Below are positions 15,617 to 24,404 of a stretch of 64,000 nt of DNA, in pieces. Both the position numbers and the translations under genes were made by a program. The notes under the pieces were generated by a model. That model did not search any database. It was not told where the DNA came from and was given only the letters and a program-made list of their open reading frames with translations. Each line of letters opens with the position of its first letter. Within the stretch, counting starts at the first letter, position 1. The DNA is from Jatrophihabitans_A lederbergiae (GTDB lineage: Bacteria; Actinomycetota; Actinomycetes; Mycobacteriales; Jatrophihabitantaceae): NCBI RefSeq assembly GCF_031845305.1, contig NZ_JAVREH010000002.1, positions 124,001 to 188,000 of the forward strand. The letters are read 5' to 3'.

Positions 15617-16006
15617 TTGACTACCCCAGTTCCAGTCGTAGGTCGCCGCAAAGAGGCCGTCGTCCGCGTCCGCCTCGTTCCGGGCACCGGCGTCTTCAAG
15701 CTCAACGGTCGCACCATGGATGACTACTTCCCCAACAAGGTCCACCAGCAGCTCATCAAGGAGCCGCTGGTGACCCTGGAGAAGAACGACCAGTACGACA
15801 TCACCGCCACCCTCGTCGGCGGCGGCATCACCGGGCAGGCCGGCGCGCTGCGCCTGGCGATCTCCCGCGCGCTGATCGGCCTCGAGCCCGATGACCGCCC
15901 CGCGCTGAAGAAGGCCGGCTTCCTGACCCGTGACTCGCGGATCAAGGAGCGCAAGAAGTACGGCTTGAAGAAGGCCCGTAAGGCGCCCCAGTACTCCAAG
16001 CGCTAA
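15617..16006 (+). CDS. rpsI: 30S ribosomal protein S9
   Basis: A 129-residue S9 with VGRRKEAVVRVRLVPGTGVF and the C-terminal GLKKARKAPQYSKR that reaches the P-site tRNA. TTG start with AGGAGA 8 nt upstream. Followed by glmM after 6 bp. Confidence 0.97.
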   Translation: MTTPVPVVGRRKEAVVRVRLVPGTGVFKLNGRTMDDYFPNKVHQQLIKEPLVTLEKNDQYDITATLVGGGITGQAGALRLAISRALIGLEPDDRPALKKAGFLTRDSRIKERKKYGLKKARKAPQYSKR

Positions 16007-16012
16007 CCCTTC

Positions 16013-17356
16013 GTGTCCCGTTACTTCGGCACGGATGGCGTTCGCGGTCGCGCGAACACCGACCTGACACCCGAGCTGGCACTGGCCGTGGCCAGTGCCG
16101 CCGCTCGGGTGTTGGCGTCTCATGACCCGGATGCCTCGCACCGTCCCTTCGCGGTCCTCGGCCGGGACCCGCGTGCCTCCAGCGAGATGCTGGAGGCGGC
16201 AGTCGCGGCAGGCCTCACCTCGGCCGGTGCCGACGTCCGGCTGGTCGGCGTGCTGCCGACGCCCGCGGTCGCGTACCTGACCCAGCTGTACGGCGCTGAC
16301 CTCGGCGTGGTGCTCTCGGCCAGTCACAACCCGATGCCGGACAACGGCGTGAAGCTGTTCGCGCGCGGTGGCCAGAAGCTGCCCGACGACATCGAGGCCG
16401 AGATCGAGGCGGAGGTCGACTCCGGTTGGACCGGTCCGCGGCCCACCGGCGCCTCGGTCGGACGCATCACGGTGTCGGGCGACGGTGCTGCCGAGTACGC
16501 CGCGCACCTGCTCAAGTCCGCGCCGGCGTCGCTGGCCGGGCTCAAGGTCGTGGTGGACTGCGCTCACGGCGCGGCCTCGTCGGTGGCGGGCGACCTGTTC
16601 GCCAGCGCTGGCGCCGACGTGGTGGTGGTGGCCGGTGAGCCGGATGGCCTCAATATCAACGACGGCGTCGGGTCCACGCATATCCACGCGCTGGCCACGG
16701 CGGTTCTCAGCCACTCCGCCGACCTGGGGGTCGCCCTGGACGGCGACGCCGACCGGTGCCTGGCCGTCGATGCGACCGGTGCGGTGGTCGACGGCGACCA
16801 GATCCTGGCGATCTGCGCCAAGGCCCTCAAGGAGCAGTCGCTGCTCGCCGAGGACACCGTGGTCGCGACCGTCATGAGCAACCTCGGCTTCCACCACGCG
16901 ATGCGCGACGCCGGCATCGACGTGCTGACCACCGCGGTCGGTGACCGGTACGTGCTCGAGGCGCTCACCGGCAAGGGGCTCAGCCTCGGCGGCGAGCAGT
17001 CGGGCCATGTGATCTTCACCGACGCGGCCACCACCGGCGACGGCCTGCTGACCGCACTACGGTTGATGGGGTGCATGGCCGCGGAGGGACGCTCGCTCGC
17101 CGAGCTCGCCACTGTCGTCCAGCGCTTGCCGCAGGTGATGGTGAATGTCCGGGTCGCCGACCGCGCGTCGGTCTCTTCCTCTGCCGCCGTCCAGCGGGCC
17201 GTGGCGGAGGCGAGCGCCGAACTGGGCGACGAGGGGCGGATCCTGCTGCGTCCGTCCGGAACCGAGCAGCTGATCCGGGTCATGGTCGAGGCGGCCACCC
17301 AGGATCGGGCCGATGCCATCGCGCACCGGGTCGCCGATGTGGTGCGCTCGGCCTAG
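16013..17356 (+). CDS. glmM: Phosphoglucosamine mutase
   Basis: A 447-residue enzyme interconverting glucosamine-6-P and glucosamine-1-P for UDP-GlcNAc and peptidoglycan. It has RYFGTDGVRGRANTDLTPE, the phosphoserine loop VLSASHNPMPDNGVK, the metal-binding loop DGDADRC, the sugar-binding GGEQSGHVIF and the phosphate-binding RPSGTEQLIRVM. GTG start 6 bp after rpsI. glmS lies 1 kb downstream, so two consecutive steps of the pathway are neighbours. Confidence 0.97.
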   Translation: MSRYFGTDGVRGRANTDLTPELALAVASAAARVLASHDPDASHRPFAVLGRDPRASSEMLEAAVAAGLTSAGADVRLVGVLPTPAVAYLTQLYGADLGVVLSASHNPMPDNGVKLFARGGQKLPDDIEAEIEAEVDSGWTGPRPTGASVGRITVSGDGAAEYAAHLLKSAPASLAGLKVVVDCAHGAASSVAGDLFASAGADVVVVAGEPDGLNINDGVGSTHIHALATAVLSHSADLGVALDGDADRCLAVDATGAVVDGDQILAICAKALKEQSLLAEDTVVATVMSNLGFHHAMRDAGIDVLTTAVGDRYVLEALTGKGLSLGGEQSGHVIFTDAATTGDGLLTALRLMGCMAAEGRSLAELATVVQRLPQVMVNVRVADRASVSSSAAVQRAVAEASAELGDEGRILLRPSGTEQLIRVMVEAATQDRADAIAHRVADVVRSA

Positions 17357-17472
17357 CTGCTGGTTGTTCACCTGTGCCGTACCCCTCTCGTTAGGTTCGG
17401 ATAGGTATCGGATTTGGGTATCGACACTCAGCCGTGCCCGAACGGGCTCCCGCGCGACCCCGTTGGACGACG

Positions 17473-17522
17473 TGATGACAGAACGTGATGACAGAAACTG
17501 ATGACAGAAGGCTGATGGCAGA
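17473..17522 (+). repeat. Tandem TGATGACAGAA repeats (about 13-bp period) at the start of the next gene
   Basis: TGATGACAGAA occurs at 17473, 17486 and 17499, and a degenerate copy TGATGGCAGA at 17513. Each copy carries an ATG. The 13-bp period changes reading frame between copies, so only some of the ATGs are in frame with the protein. Confidence 0.85.
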
Positions 17523-18315
17523 GACTGAGGAGATCGGAAGCAAGCAGTCCGAGGGACTGTCGCTGTCGGTCACCCAACTTGTGGCCAGCGTGCTCGCCGC
17601 GGTCAGCTCGTCGGTGGCGGCCTCGGTGTTCGGCGTCGCCGGAACCGTCATCGGGGCGGCCCTGGGCAGCCTCGTCAGCGTCATCGGCAGCGCCGTCTAC
17701 TCCTACTCCCTCAAGCGCACGCAGGAGCGGGTGCGCAGCACGCTGGACCTGGCCGTCGCCAAGCGCTTCGACGTCAAGGGCGGGGCAACGGCCGCTGACG
17801 CTGAACAGGCAGCGGGTACCGAGTCCGCGGCCGTTCCTGCCGGGAACGGTTCCGTGGCACGGTCCTGGCGGCGGTTCCGCACGCTCAAGCCCAAACAACT
17901 GGGCATCGCTGCCGCGGCGCTGTTCGTCCTCACCCTGGGTCTCATCACCAGCTTCGAGTTGCTGTCCGGGCGGCCGGTCTCGGCCACGGTGACCGACAAG
18001 CAGGGCTCCGGCGTCAGCCTCGTCGGCGGCCACACCAGCAAGGCCAAGCAGCCCAGCGCACCTGCCTCACCGTCCAGCACCGGCACGTCCAGCACGCGGC
18101 CCGGCACGTCGAACACGCCGTCCGACACTCCGAGCGCCACGCCGAGTGCGTCTCCGTCCGCGTCCGACAGTCCGTCGTCAGCGCCGTCGGACCTACCCTC
18201 GGCTTCAGCCAGCCCCTCGACGTCCGACACCGCACCGACCGAATCGGCACCCGCCGGTTCGGCGTCCATGCAGCTGGGGACGCCGAACCCGACAGGTACC
18301 GCGGCCAGCGGCTAA
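17488..18315 (+). CDS. Conserved actinobacterial membrane protein with Ser/Pro/Thr-rich tail
   Basis: I do not recognise a function. About 275 residues: a first hydrophobic, glycine/alanine-rich hairpin (residues about 25-75, SLSVTQLVASVLAAVSSSVA, VIGAALGSLVSVIGSAVYSY), a charged loop, a second membrane segment (IAAAALFVLTLGLITSFELL), then about 100 residues rich in Ser, Pro and Thr that would be outside the cell. Starts at GTG 17485, ATG 17488 or ATG 17515 are all in frame; the last has GAAGG just upstream. It lies between glmM and glmS, which hints at an envelope role. Confidence 0.7.
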   Translation: MTETDDRRLMAETEEIGSKQSEGLSLSVTQLVASVLAAVSSSVAASVFGVAGTVIGAALGSLVSVIGSAVYSYSLKRTQERVRSTLDLAVAKRFDVKGGATAADAEQAAGTESAAVPAGNGSVARSWRRFRTLKPKQLGIAAAALFVLTLGLITSFELLSGRPVSATVTDKQGSGVSLVGGHTSKAKQPSAPASPSSTGTSSTRPGTSNTPSDTPSATPSASPSASDSPSSAPSDLPSASASPSTSDTAPTESAPAGSASMQLGTPNPTGTAASG

Positions 18316-18353
18316 CCCGCCTGCGGGGCGCCGCTCACGTAGGCTCTACGGCT

Positions 18354-20201
18354 ATGTGCGGCATCGTTGGATACGTAGGACCCCGGGCTGCCCTGGACGT
18401 CGTGGTGCAGGGCCTGCGCAGGCTGGAATACCGCGGCTACGACTCCTCCGGAGTGGCCGTTGTGAGTGCCGGCGGCCAGCTGCAGGTCGCCAAGAAGGCC
18501 GGCCGTATCGAGAATCTCGATACCGAACTGGCGATTCGCGACATCTCCGGCCGCACCGGCATCGGGCACACCCGCTGGGCAACGCACGGCGCGCCGAACG
18601 ACCAGAACGCCCACCCGCACCTGGACGAGGCGCAGCGGATCGCGGTCGTCCACAACGGGATCATCGAGAACTTCAGCGAACTGCGGACCGCCCTGAAGAA
18701 CGCGGGCGTCGAGTTCCGGTCCGAGACCGACAGTGAGACGGTCGCGCACCTGGTGGCGGCCGAGCTGGCTGCGGGCGCCACCGATCTTGCCGAAGCCGTC
18801 CGGCTGGTCTGCCGCAAGCTGGCGGGCGCCTTCACCCTCGTCGTCCTCGACCGCGAGCACCCGGACACGGTCGTCGGCGCACGCCGCAACTCGCCGCTGG
18901 TGCTCGGTGTCGGGAACCGCGAGAACTTCCTCGGCTCGGACGTGGCCGCGTTCATCGAGTACACGAACCAGGCCGTCGAGCTCGGCCAGGACCAGATCGT
19001 CGAGATCTCCGCCGACGGCTATCGGATTCTCGACTTCGACGGCACGCCGGTGGACGGCGTCCGCTTCACCATCGACTGGGACCTGACCGCCGCCGAGAAG
19101 GGCGGCTACGACTACTTCATGCTCAAAGAGATCGACGAGCAGCCGAGTGCCGTCCAGGCGACGTTGATGGGGCACTTCCTCGACGGCCAGATCGTTCTGG
19201 ACGAGCAGCGCCTGGACGCCTCCATCCTGCGTGAGATCGACAAGGTGTTCGTCGTCGCCTGCGGTACGGCCTATCACGCCGGGCTGATCGCCAAGCACGC
19301 CATCGAGCACTGGACCCGCATCCCGGTCGAGGTCGAGATGGCCTCGGAGTTCCGCTACCGGGACCCGGTGCTGGACCGGCAGACGCTCGTGGTGGCCATC
19401 AGCCAGTCCGGCGAGACGGCCGACACCCTGGAGGCGGTGCGGCACGCCAAGGACCAGAAGGCCACCGTGCTGGCCATCTGCAACACCAACGGCGCCCAGA
19501 TCCCGCGCGAGTCCGACGCCGTTCTGTACACCCACGCCGGCCCCGAGATCGGGGTCGCCGCGACCAAGACCTTCACCGCCCAGGTGGCGGCGGTGCTGAT
19601 CGTCGCGCTGGCGCTGGCACAGGCCCGGGGCACCAAGTTCGGTGACGAGATCGCCGCCGAGTACCAGATGCTGGAAGCCATGCCGGCCCTGATCACCGAG
19701 GCGCTCGGGGTTGTGGATCAGGTCCGGACGCTGGCCCGCGAGATCGCCGATGCCAAGGCGATCCTGTTCCTGGGCCGCCACGTCGGCTACCCGGTCGCTC
19801 TGGAGGGCGCGCTCAAGCTGAAGGAACTGGCGTACATGCATGCCGAGGGCTTTCCGGCCGGCGAGCTCAAACACGGGCCGATCGCGCTGATCGAGCCTGG
19901 CCTGCCGGTCGTCGTGGTGATGCCCTCGCCGGGGGGGCGGCCGGTGCTGCACTCCAAGATGCTGTCCAACATCGCCGAGATCTCCGCCCGCGGTGCTCGG
20001 ACCATCGTTATCGCCGAGGTCGGGGACGAGCGGGCCGCCAAGCACGCCGCGCACCTGATCGAACTGCCCGTGGTGCCGACGCTGCTGTCCCCGCTGCTCA
20101 CGACCATCCCGATGCAGGTGCTGGCCGCCGAGATCGCCCAGGCGCGCGGGTTCGATGTCGACAAGCCCCGCAACCTCGCCAAGTCGGTCACCGTCGAATA
20201 G
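18354..20201 (+). CDS. glmS: Glutamine--fructose-6-phosphate aminotransferase (isomerizing)
   Basis: A 615-residue enzyme making glucosamine-6-P from fructose-6-P and glutamine. Cys2 (MCGIVGYVG) is the glutaminase nucleophile after Met removal; HTRWATHGAPNDQNAHPH is the glutamine site. The two SIS domains have VACGTAYHAGLIAK, ISQSGETADTLEA and LGRHVGYPVALEGALKLKEL. The C-terminal KPRNLAKSVTVE is typical. I see no glmS ribozyme in the 38-bp upstream gap. Confidence 0.98.
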   Translation: MCGIVGYVGPRAALDVVVQGLRRLEYRGYDSSGVAVVSAGGQLQVAKKAGRIENLDTELAIRDISGRTGIGHTRWATHGAPNDQNAHPHLDEAQRIAVVHNGIIENFSELRTALKNAGVEFRSETDSETVAHLVAAELAAGATDLAEAVRLVCRKLAGAFTLVVLDREHPDTVVGARRNSPLVLGVGNRENFLGSDVAAFIEYTNQAVELGQDQIVEISADGYRILDFDGTPVDGVRFTIDWDLTAAEKGGYDYFMLKEIDEQPSAVQATLMGHFLDGQIVLDEQRLDASILREIDKVFVVACGTAYHAGLIAKHAIEHWTRIPVEVEMASEFRYRDPVLDRQTLVVAISQSGETADTLEAVRHAKDQKATVLAICNTNGAQIPRESDAVLYTHAGPEIGVAATKTFTAQVAAVLIVALALAQARGTKFGDEIAAEYQMLEAMPALITEALGVVDQVRTLAREIADAKAILFLGRHVGYPVALEGALKLKELAYMHAEGFPAGELKHGPIALIEPGLPVVVVMPSPGGRPVLHSKMLSNIAEISARGARTIVIAEVGDERAAKHAAHLIELPVVPTLLSPLLTTIPMQVLAAEIAQARGFDVDKPRNLAKSVTVE

Positions 20202-20210
20202 GTTCACCGC

Positions 20211-21290
20211 GTGAGTGCAACCAGCGGAAGCGAGACCACCGTTCAGACATCGGTCGATGTATTGATCGTCGGCGCCGGGCCGGTGGGGCTGTTCGGTGCC
20301 TACTACGCCGGCGTCCGGGGCCTGTCCACGGCGGTGCTCGACTCGCTGCCCGAACCGGGCGGCCAGATCACCGCGATGTACCCCGAGAAGGCGATCTTCG
20401 ACGTCGCCGGCTTTCCCGCCATCCGCGGCCGGGAGCTGGTCGAGAACCTGATCGCCCAGGCGGCGCCGTTCTCGCCGGCCTATCTGCTCGGCCAGCAGGC
20501 CGTCGGGCTGGAGCGCGGCGACGGGTTCGTGGTGACCACGTCGGCCGGTGCCCGGGTGCACGCCCGCGCCGTGATCGTCACCGGCGGCATCGGCACCTTC
20601 ACCCCACGGCCGCTGCCCACCGGCGAGGAGTTGCTGGGCCATGGCGTCGTGCACTTCGTTCCCGATCCCCAGGAGTACCGCGGCCTGGACGTCGTCATCG
20701 TCGGCGGTGGCGACTCCGCGGTGGACTGGGCGCTGCTGCTCGAGCCCATCGCCAAGTCGGTCGCGGTGGTGCACCGGCGGGCGTCCTTCCGGGCGCACCC
20801 GCACTCGGTCGAGGTGATGCAGGCATCCTCGATACGGATCGTGACCGACGCCCAGATACGTGCGGTGGTCGGGGACCCGGTGACCGGTGTCGACGTCAGC
20901 GTCGCGGGTGAGGTCGAGTCGCTGCCGTGTGATCGGCTGGTGGCAGCGCTGGGCTTCATCGCCAATCTCGGCCCGCTTCTGGAGTGGGGGCTGCACATCG
21001 AGCAGAAACGCCACATCGTCGTCTCGACGACCATGGCCTCCTCAGTGCCCGGTCTCTATGCCGCCGGTGACATCTGCGAGTACGAGGGCAAGGTACGGCT
21101 GATCGCCACCGGCTTCGGTGAGGTGGCCACGGCCGTCAACAATGCCTTCGCCTACCTGGACCCGACGGCGTCGATCTTTCCCGGGCACCTGTCCGACTAC
21201 GCCCCGCCGGGGGCCATCGGCTCGCCCGGCACCCCGACCACGACGCATCCCGGCGAGCCGTCACCGGTGCGCATGTCCGCACCCGCGTGA
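20211..21290 (+). CDS. Thioredoxin-reductase-like ferredoxin/flavodoxin--NADP+ reductase
   Basis: A 359-residue FAD/NADPH two-domain oxidoreductase: GAGPVGLFGAYYAGVRGLST (FAD), PGGQITAMYPEKAIFDVAGF, VIVGGGDSAVDWALLL (NADPH) and YAAGDICEYEGKVRLIATGF. It lacks the CxxC of thioredoxin reductases, which places it with TrxR-type ferredoxin-NADP reductases (YumC-like). GTG start 9 bp after glmS; its stop overlaps the acpS GTG by 4 bp. The last 35 residues are a Pro/Ser/Thr-rich tail. Confidence 0.87.
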   Translation: MSATSGSETTVQTSVDVLIVGAGPVGLFGAYYAGVRGLSTAVLDSLPEPGGQITAMYPEKAIFDVAGFPAIRGRELVENLIAQAAPFSPAYLLGQQAVGLERGDGFVVTTSAGARVHARAVIVTGGIGTFTPRPLPTGEELLGHGVVHFVPDPQEYRGLDVVIVGGGDSAVDWALLLEPIAKSVAVVHRRASFRAHPHSVEVMQASSIRIVTDAQIRAVVGDPVTGVDVSVAGEVESLPCDRLVAALGFIANLGPLLEWGLHIEQKRHIVVSTTMASSVPGLYAAGDICEYEGKVRLIATGFGEVATAVNNAFAYLDPTASIFPGHLSDYAPPGAIGSPGTPTTTHPGEPSPVRMSAPA

Positions 21291-21655
21291 TCATCGGTGT
21301 GGGCATCGACGTGGTGCCGATCGCCCGGTTCGAGGCTGCCTCGGAGCGCACCGGCAAGCTCATCGCCAGGCTGTTCACGGCGGCCGAGCGGGTCACCGAG
21401 GCGGGACTGCCCCGCTCCGCCGAGTCGCTGGCGGCCCGGTTCGCCGCGAAGGAGGCCGCGGCCAAGGCGCTCGGCTCACCCGGTGGGATGGCCTGGCACG
21501 ACGCCGAGATCGTGGTCGACGCCCACGGCCGGCCGAGCCTGAGCGTGCAGGGAACCGTCGCGGCCCAAGCGGACAAGCAGGGCGTCCGGAACTGGCACGT
21601 CTCACTGTCACATGACGGCGGGATCGCCTCCGCCGTCGTCATCGCGGAGGGCTGA
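21287..21655 (+). CDS. acpS: Holo-[acyl-carrier-protein] synthase
   Basis: A 122-residue trimeric phosphopantetheinyl transferase: GIGVGIDVVPIARFE with the metal-binding Asp, RFAAKEAAAKALG, and HVSLSHDGGIASAVV. It transfers 4'-phosphopantetheine from CoA to acyl carrier protein. The GTG overlaps the stop of the upstream gene (GTGA), and the NAD(P)HX repair gene follows 5 bp later. Confidence 0.95.
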   Translation: MIIGVGIDVVPIARFEAASERTGKLIARLFTAAERVTEAGLPRSAESLAARFAAKEAAAKALGSPGGMAWHDAEIVVDAHGRPSLSVQGTVAAQADKQGVRNWHVSLSHDGGIASAVVIAEG

Positions 21656-21660
21656 CCGGC

Positions 21661-23097
21661 ATGGCAGGGGTGTGGCCGGTGGCCGAGATCCGGGCGGCCG
21701 AGGACCGGGTACGGGCCGGCCTGCCCGAGGGCTCGCTGATGGCCCGGGCGGCACGTGCGATAGCCGTCCAGGCGCGGGCGATGCTCGGCTTCGGTTACGG
21801 CGCGCGGGTGCTGCTGCTCGTCGGCTCGGGCGACAACGGCGCGGACGCGCTGTACGCCGGGGCCCAGCTGGCCCGGCGGGGGATCGCGGTGCAGGCGGTC
21901 GCGGCTGATCCTGCCCGCGTCGACGGGGCGGCGCTGGCCGCGCTGCGCCGGGCCGGTGGCCGGCTCATTCCCCTGGAGCGGGCGGGCGACGCGGACCTGA
22001 TCGTCGACGGGCTGCTGGGCATCGGCGCGAGCGGGCCGCTACGGGGCGCGCTCGTGCCGCTGGTACGGCACGCCTCGGATTCACCGGCGCCGGTACTGGC
22101 GATCGACCTTCCGTCCGGAGTCGATCCGGACACCGGCGCGGTCGCCGGCCCGGCGGTGCGGGCCGACGTCACGGTGTGCATGGGCGCGCTCAAGCCCGGC
22201 CTGCTGGTGGGGGCCGGGCGGCTGCACGCCGGCCGGCTGCTCGTGGTGGACCTGGGTCTTCACGCCGAGCTGGCCGGGCTCACTGAGCTGGCCCAGCCGA
22301 TGATCCGGCGCCTGGACGAGGACGAGATTGCCGCCGCCCTGCTGGAACCGGGGCCGGACGACGACAAGTACACCCGCGGCGTAGTCGGAGTCGCGGCCGG
22401 TTCGCAGGCCTATCCCGGTGCCGCGCAGCTGTGCGTGGGGTCCGCCCGGCTCGGCGGGGTAGGGGCGGTCCGCTACGCCGGGCACGCCGCGCACGAGGTG
22501 GTCCGGCGGTGGCCCGAGGTACTGGTGACCGAGACGGTGGCCGAGGCCGGCCGGGTGCAGGCCTGGGTGGTCGGTCCCGGGCTGGGCAGCACGTCCGACG
22601 CGGTGAAGTCCCTGCGGGGCGTGCTCGGCTCGGACGTCCCCGCCGTGGTCGACGCGGACGGGCTGAACCTGCTGGTGGAGCGCCGGCAGTTGCTCAGCGA
22701 CCGGGGCGCAGCCACCGTGCTGACCCCGCACGATCGCGAGTTCGAGCGCCTGTTCGGCCCGGTCGGCACCGACCGGATCGCCGCCGCGCGCCGGGCCGCT
22801 GCCGAGTCCGGAGCGGTGGTGCTGCTCAAGGGCTATGCCACCGTCGTCGCCGAGCCGGACGGCCACTGCTACCTCAACCCGACCGGAACCGCCGCCCTGG
22901 CGACGGCCGGCTCCGGCGACGTGCTCGCGGGGCTGACCGGTTCGCTGCTGGCCGCAGGCATCCAACCGGGACTGGCAGCCGCGACGGCCGCGTACCTGCA
23001 CGGGGCCGCTGGGGCACGCGCCGCGCAGGACGGACCGGTGGTGGCCAGTGACCTGCTGCCTGCCCTACGCGCGGAGCTCGCCGCGCTGACCACCTGA
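21661..23097 (+). CDS. nnr: Bifunctional NAD(P)HX epimerase / ADP-dependent dehydratase
   Basis: A 478-residue fusion. The N-terminal YjeF-type epimerase (residues about 1-205) has LLVGSGDNGADALYAGAQLA and LAIDLPSGVDPDTG. The C-terminal ribokinase-like dehydratase has GSQAYPGAAQLCV, VVDADGLNLL, LTPHDREFERL and the ATP/ADP motif ATAGSGDVLAGLTGSLLA. Together they repair hydrated NADH and NADPH. The order acpS-nnr-alr is common in actinobacteria. Confidence 0.93.
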   Translation: MAGVWPVAEIRAAEDRVRAGLPEGSLMARAARAIAVQARAMLGFGYGARVLLLVGSGDNGADALYAGAQLARRGIAVQAVAADPARVDGAALAALRRAGGRLIPLERAGDADLIVDGLLGIGASGPLRGALVPLVRHASDSPAPVLAIDLPSGVDPDTGAVAGPAVRADVTVCMGALKPGLLVGAGRLHAGRLLVVDLGLHAELAGLTELAQPMIRRLDEDEIAAALLEPGPDDDKYTRGVVGVAAGSQAYPGAAQLCVGSARLGGVGAVRYAGHAAHEVVRRWPEVLVTETVAEAGRVQAWVVGPGLGSTSDAVKSLRGVLGSDVPAVVDADGLNLLVERRQLLSDRGAATVLTPHDREFERLFGPVGTDRIAAARRAAAESGAVVLLKGYATVVAEPDGHCYLNPTGTAALATAGSGDVLAGLTGSLLAAGIQPGLAAATAAYLHGAAGARAAQDGPVVASDLLPALRAELAALTT

Positions 23098-23135
23098 GCC
23101 GCCCGAACGTCCCCAGCCACTTGCGCCCCGCGCCG

Positions 23136-23207
23136 CTGAGCCGCCTGAGGGCCGTCCGGCTGAGCAGCCTGAGGGCCGTCCGGCTGAGCAGCCTGCGCCT
23201 CGTCCGG
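23136..23207 (+). repeat. 24-bp tandem repeat, three copies, between nnr and alr
   Basis: Units of 24 bp start CTGAGCAGCCTGAGGGCCGT; copies at 23136, 23160 and 23184. Copies 1 and 2 differ at one base, copy 3 is more diverged. It fills most of the 134-bp intergenic gap, so any alr promoter overlaps it. Confidence 0.85.
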
Positions 23208-23231
23208 CGTGACGTTTGAGAGACTGGCGGC

Positions 23232-24404
23232 ATGCTCCGTTCAGAGGCCGTCATCGACCTTGCCGCCATCACCGCCAACGTCGCGACCCTCAAGGGCCGC
23301 ACCCCGGCAGAGCTGATGGCCGTGGTCAAGGCGGACGGTTACGGCCACGGCCTGGTGCCCTCCGCACGGGCCGCGCTGGCCGGTGGCGCGACCTGGTTGG
23401 GGGTGGCGATGCTGGATGAGGCGGTCGCACTGCGCCGGGCCGGTGTCACCGAGCGGGTGCTCGCCTGGCTCTGGACACCGGTGGAGACCGCCGCCCTGCG
23501 TGCGGCGCTGGCGTCCGACGTCGATATCTCGGTGTCCTCCCAACAGCAGTTGGACCTGGTGGTGGCCACCGCCGCGGAACTCGGCCGCGCTGCCCGGGTG
23601 CACCTGAAGATCGACACCGGCCTGGCCCGCAACGGGGTGACCGCGCAGGAGTGGCCGGGGCTCGTGACCGCCACCGCCAAGGCCGCCGCTACCGGAGTCG
23701 TCGAGACCACCGGGATCTGGAGCCACTTCGTGTACGCCGACTCGCCGGGGCATCCGACGACCGCCAGCCAGGTGGAGCGCTTCACCGAGGCCGTGGACGT
23801 GGCCCGGCGGCTCGGCGTGGTCCCCGAGGTCCGGCATCTGGCCAACTCCGCGGGGACCGTGACCCTGCCGGCGGCGCACTTCGACCTGGTGCGGCCGGGG
23901 GTCGCGGTGTACGGGCTGTCGCCGGTGCCGTCCCAGGGCGACTTCGGACTGGTGCCGGCGATGACCCTGCGCAGCACCCTCGCCAACGTCAAGCGCGTCG
24001 GCCCGGACCAGGGCGTCAGCTACGGCCACCAGTACCGGACCGCGGCCGCCAGCACCCTGGCGCTGGTGCCGCTGGGCTACGCCGACGGAGTGCCGCGCGC
24101 GGCGACGAACGTGGGACCGGTGGCCATCAACGGACGGCGCTACACGGTCAGTGGCCGGGTCTGCATGGACCAGTTCGTGGTTGATCTCGGGGACGCCCGG
24201 GCCAGCGAGGGCGACACCGTGGTGCTGTTCGGTCCGGGAACCGGCGGGGAGCCGACCGCGCAAGACTGGGCCGACGTCCTGGACACCATCCACTACGAGA
24301 TCATCACCCGCATCGGCGCCCGGGTACCCCGTACGTACGTTCCCGCTGACCCGTCCCGGACGGCCGATTCGGCGTTGGCCGGCCCAGCGGCGGGATCGTC
24401 CTGA
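23232..24404 (+). CDS. alr: Alanine racemase
   Basis: A 390-residue PLP enzyme converting L- to D-alanine for peptidoglycan. Lys33 in AVVKADGYGHG binds PLP; the N-terminal barrel continues with HLKIDTGLARNG, and the C-terminal domain has PLGYADGVPRA and GRVCMDQFVVDLG, which contributes to the active site. The start follows the 24-bp repeats. Its TGA overlaps the next ATG by one base (TGATG). Confidence 0.97.
   Translation: MLRSEAVIDLAAITANVATLKGRTPAELMAVVKADGYGHGLVPSARAALAGGATWLGVAMLDEAVALRRAGVTERVLAWLWTPVETAALRAALASDVDISVSSQQQLDLVVATAAELGRAARVHLKIDTGLARNGVTAQEWPGLVTATAKAAATGVVETTGIWSHFVYADSPGHPTTASQVERFTEAVDVARRLGVVPEVRHLANSAGTVTLPAAHFDLVRPGVAVYGLSPVPSQGDFGLVPAMTLRSTLANVKRVGPDQGVSYGHQYRTAAASTLALVPLGYADGVPRAATNVGPVAINGRRYTVSGRVCMDQFVVDLGDARASEGDTVVLFGPGTGGEPTAQDWADVLDTIHYEIITRIGARVPRTYVPADPSRTADSALAGPAAGSS

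Noticed and set aside
15602..17008. 468-aa minus-strand open frame
   Set aside because: Antisense to rpsI and glmM.
18316..18353. glmS ribozyme or riboswitch
   Set aside because: Only 38 bp separate the genes, too short for the ribozyme, and no conserved core is seen.
18312..21014. 900-aa minus-strand open frame
   Set aside because: Antisense to glmS and the reductase; long only because of GC-rich third-position bias.
23136..23207. Possible CRISPR-like array
   Set aside because: The 24-bp units are directly joined with no spacers and no cas genes are near.
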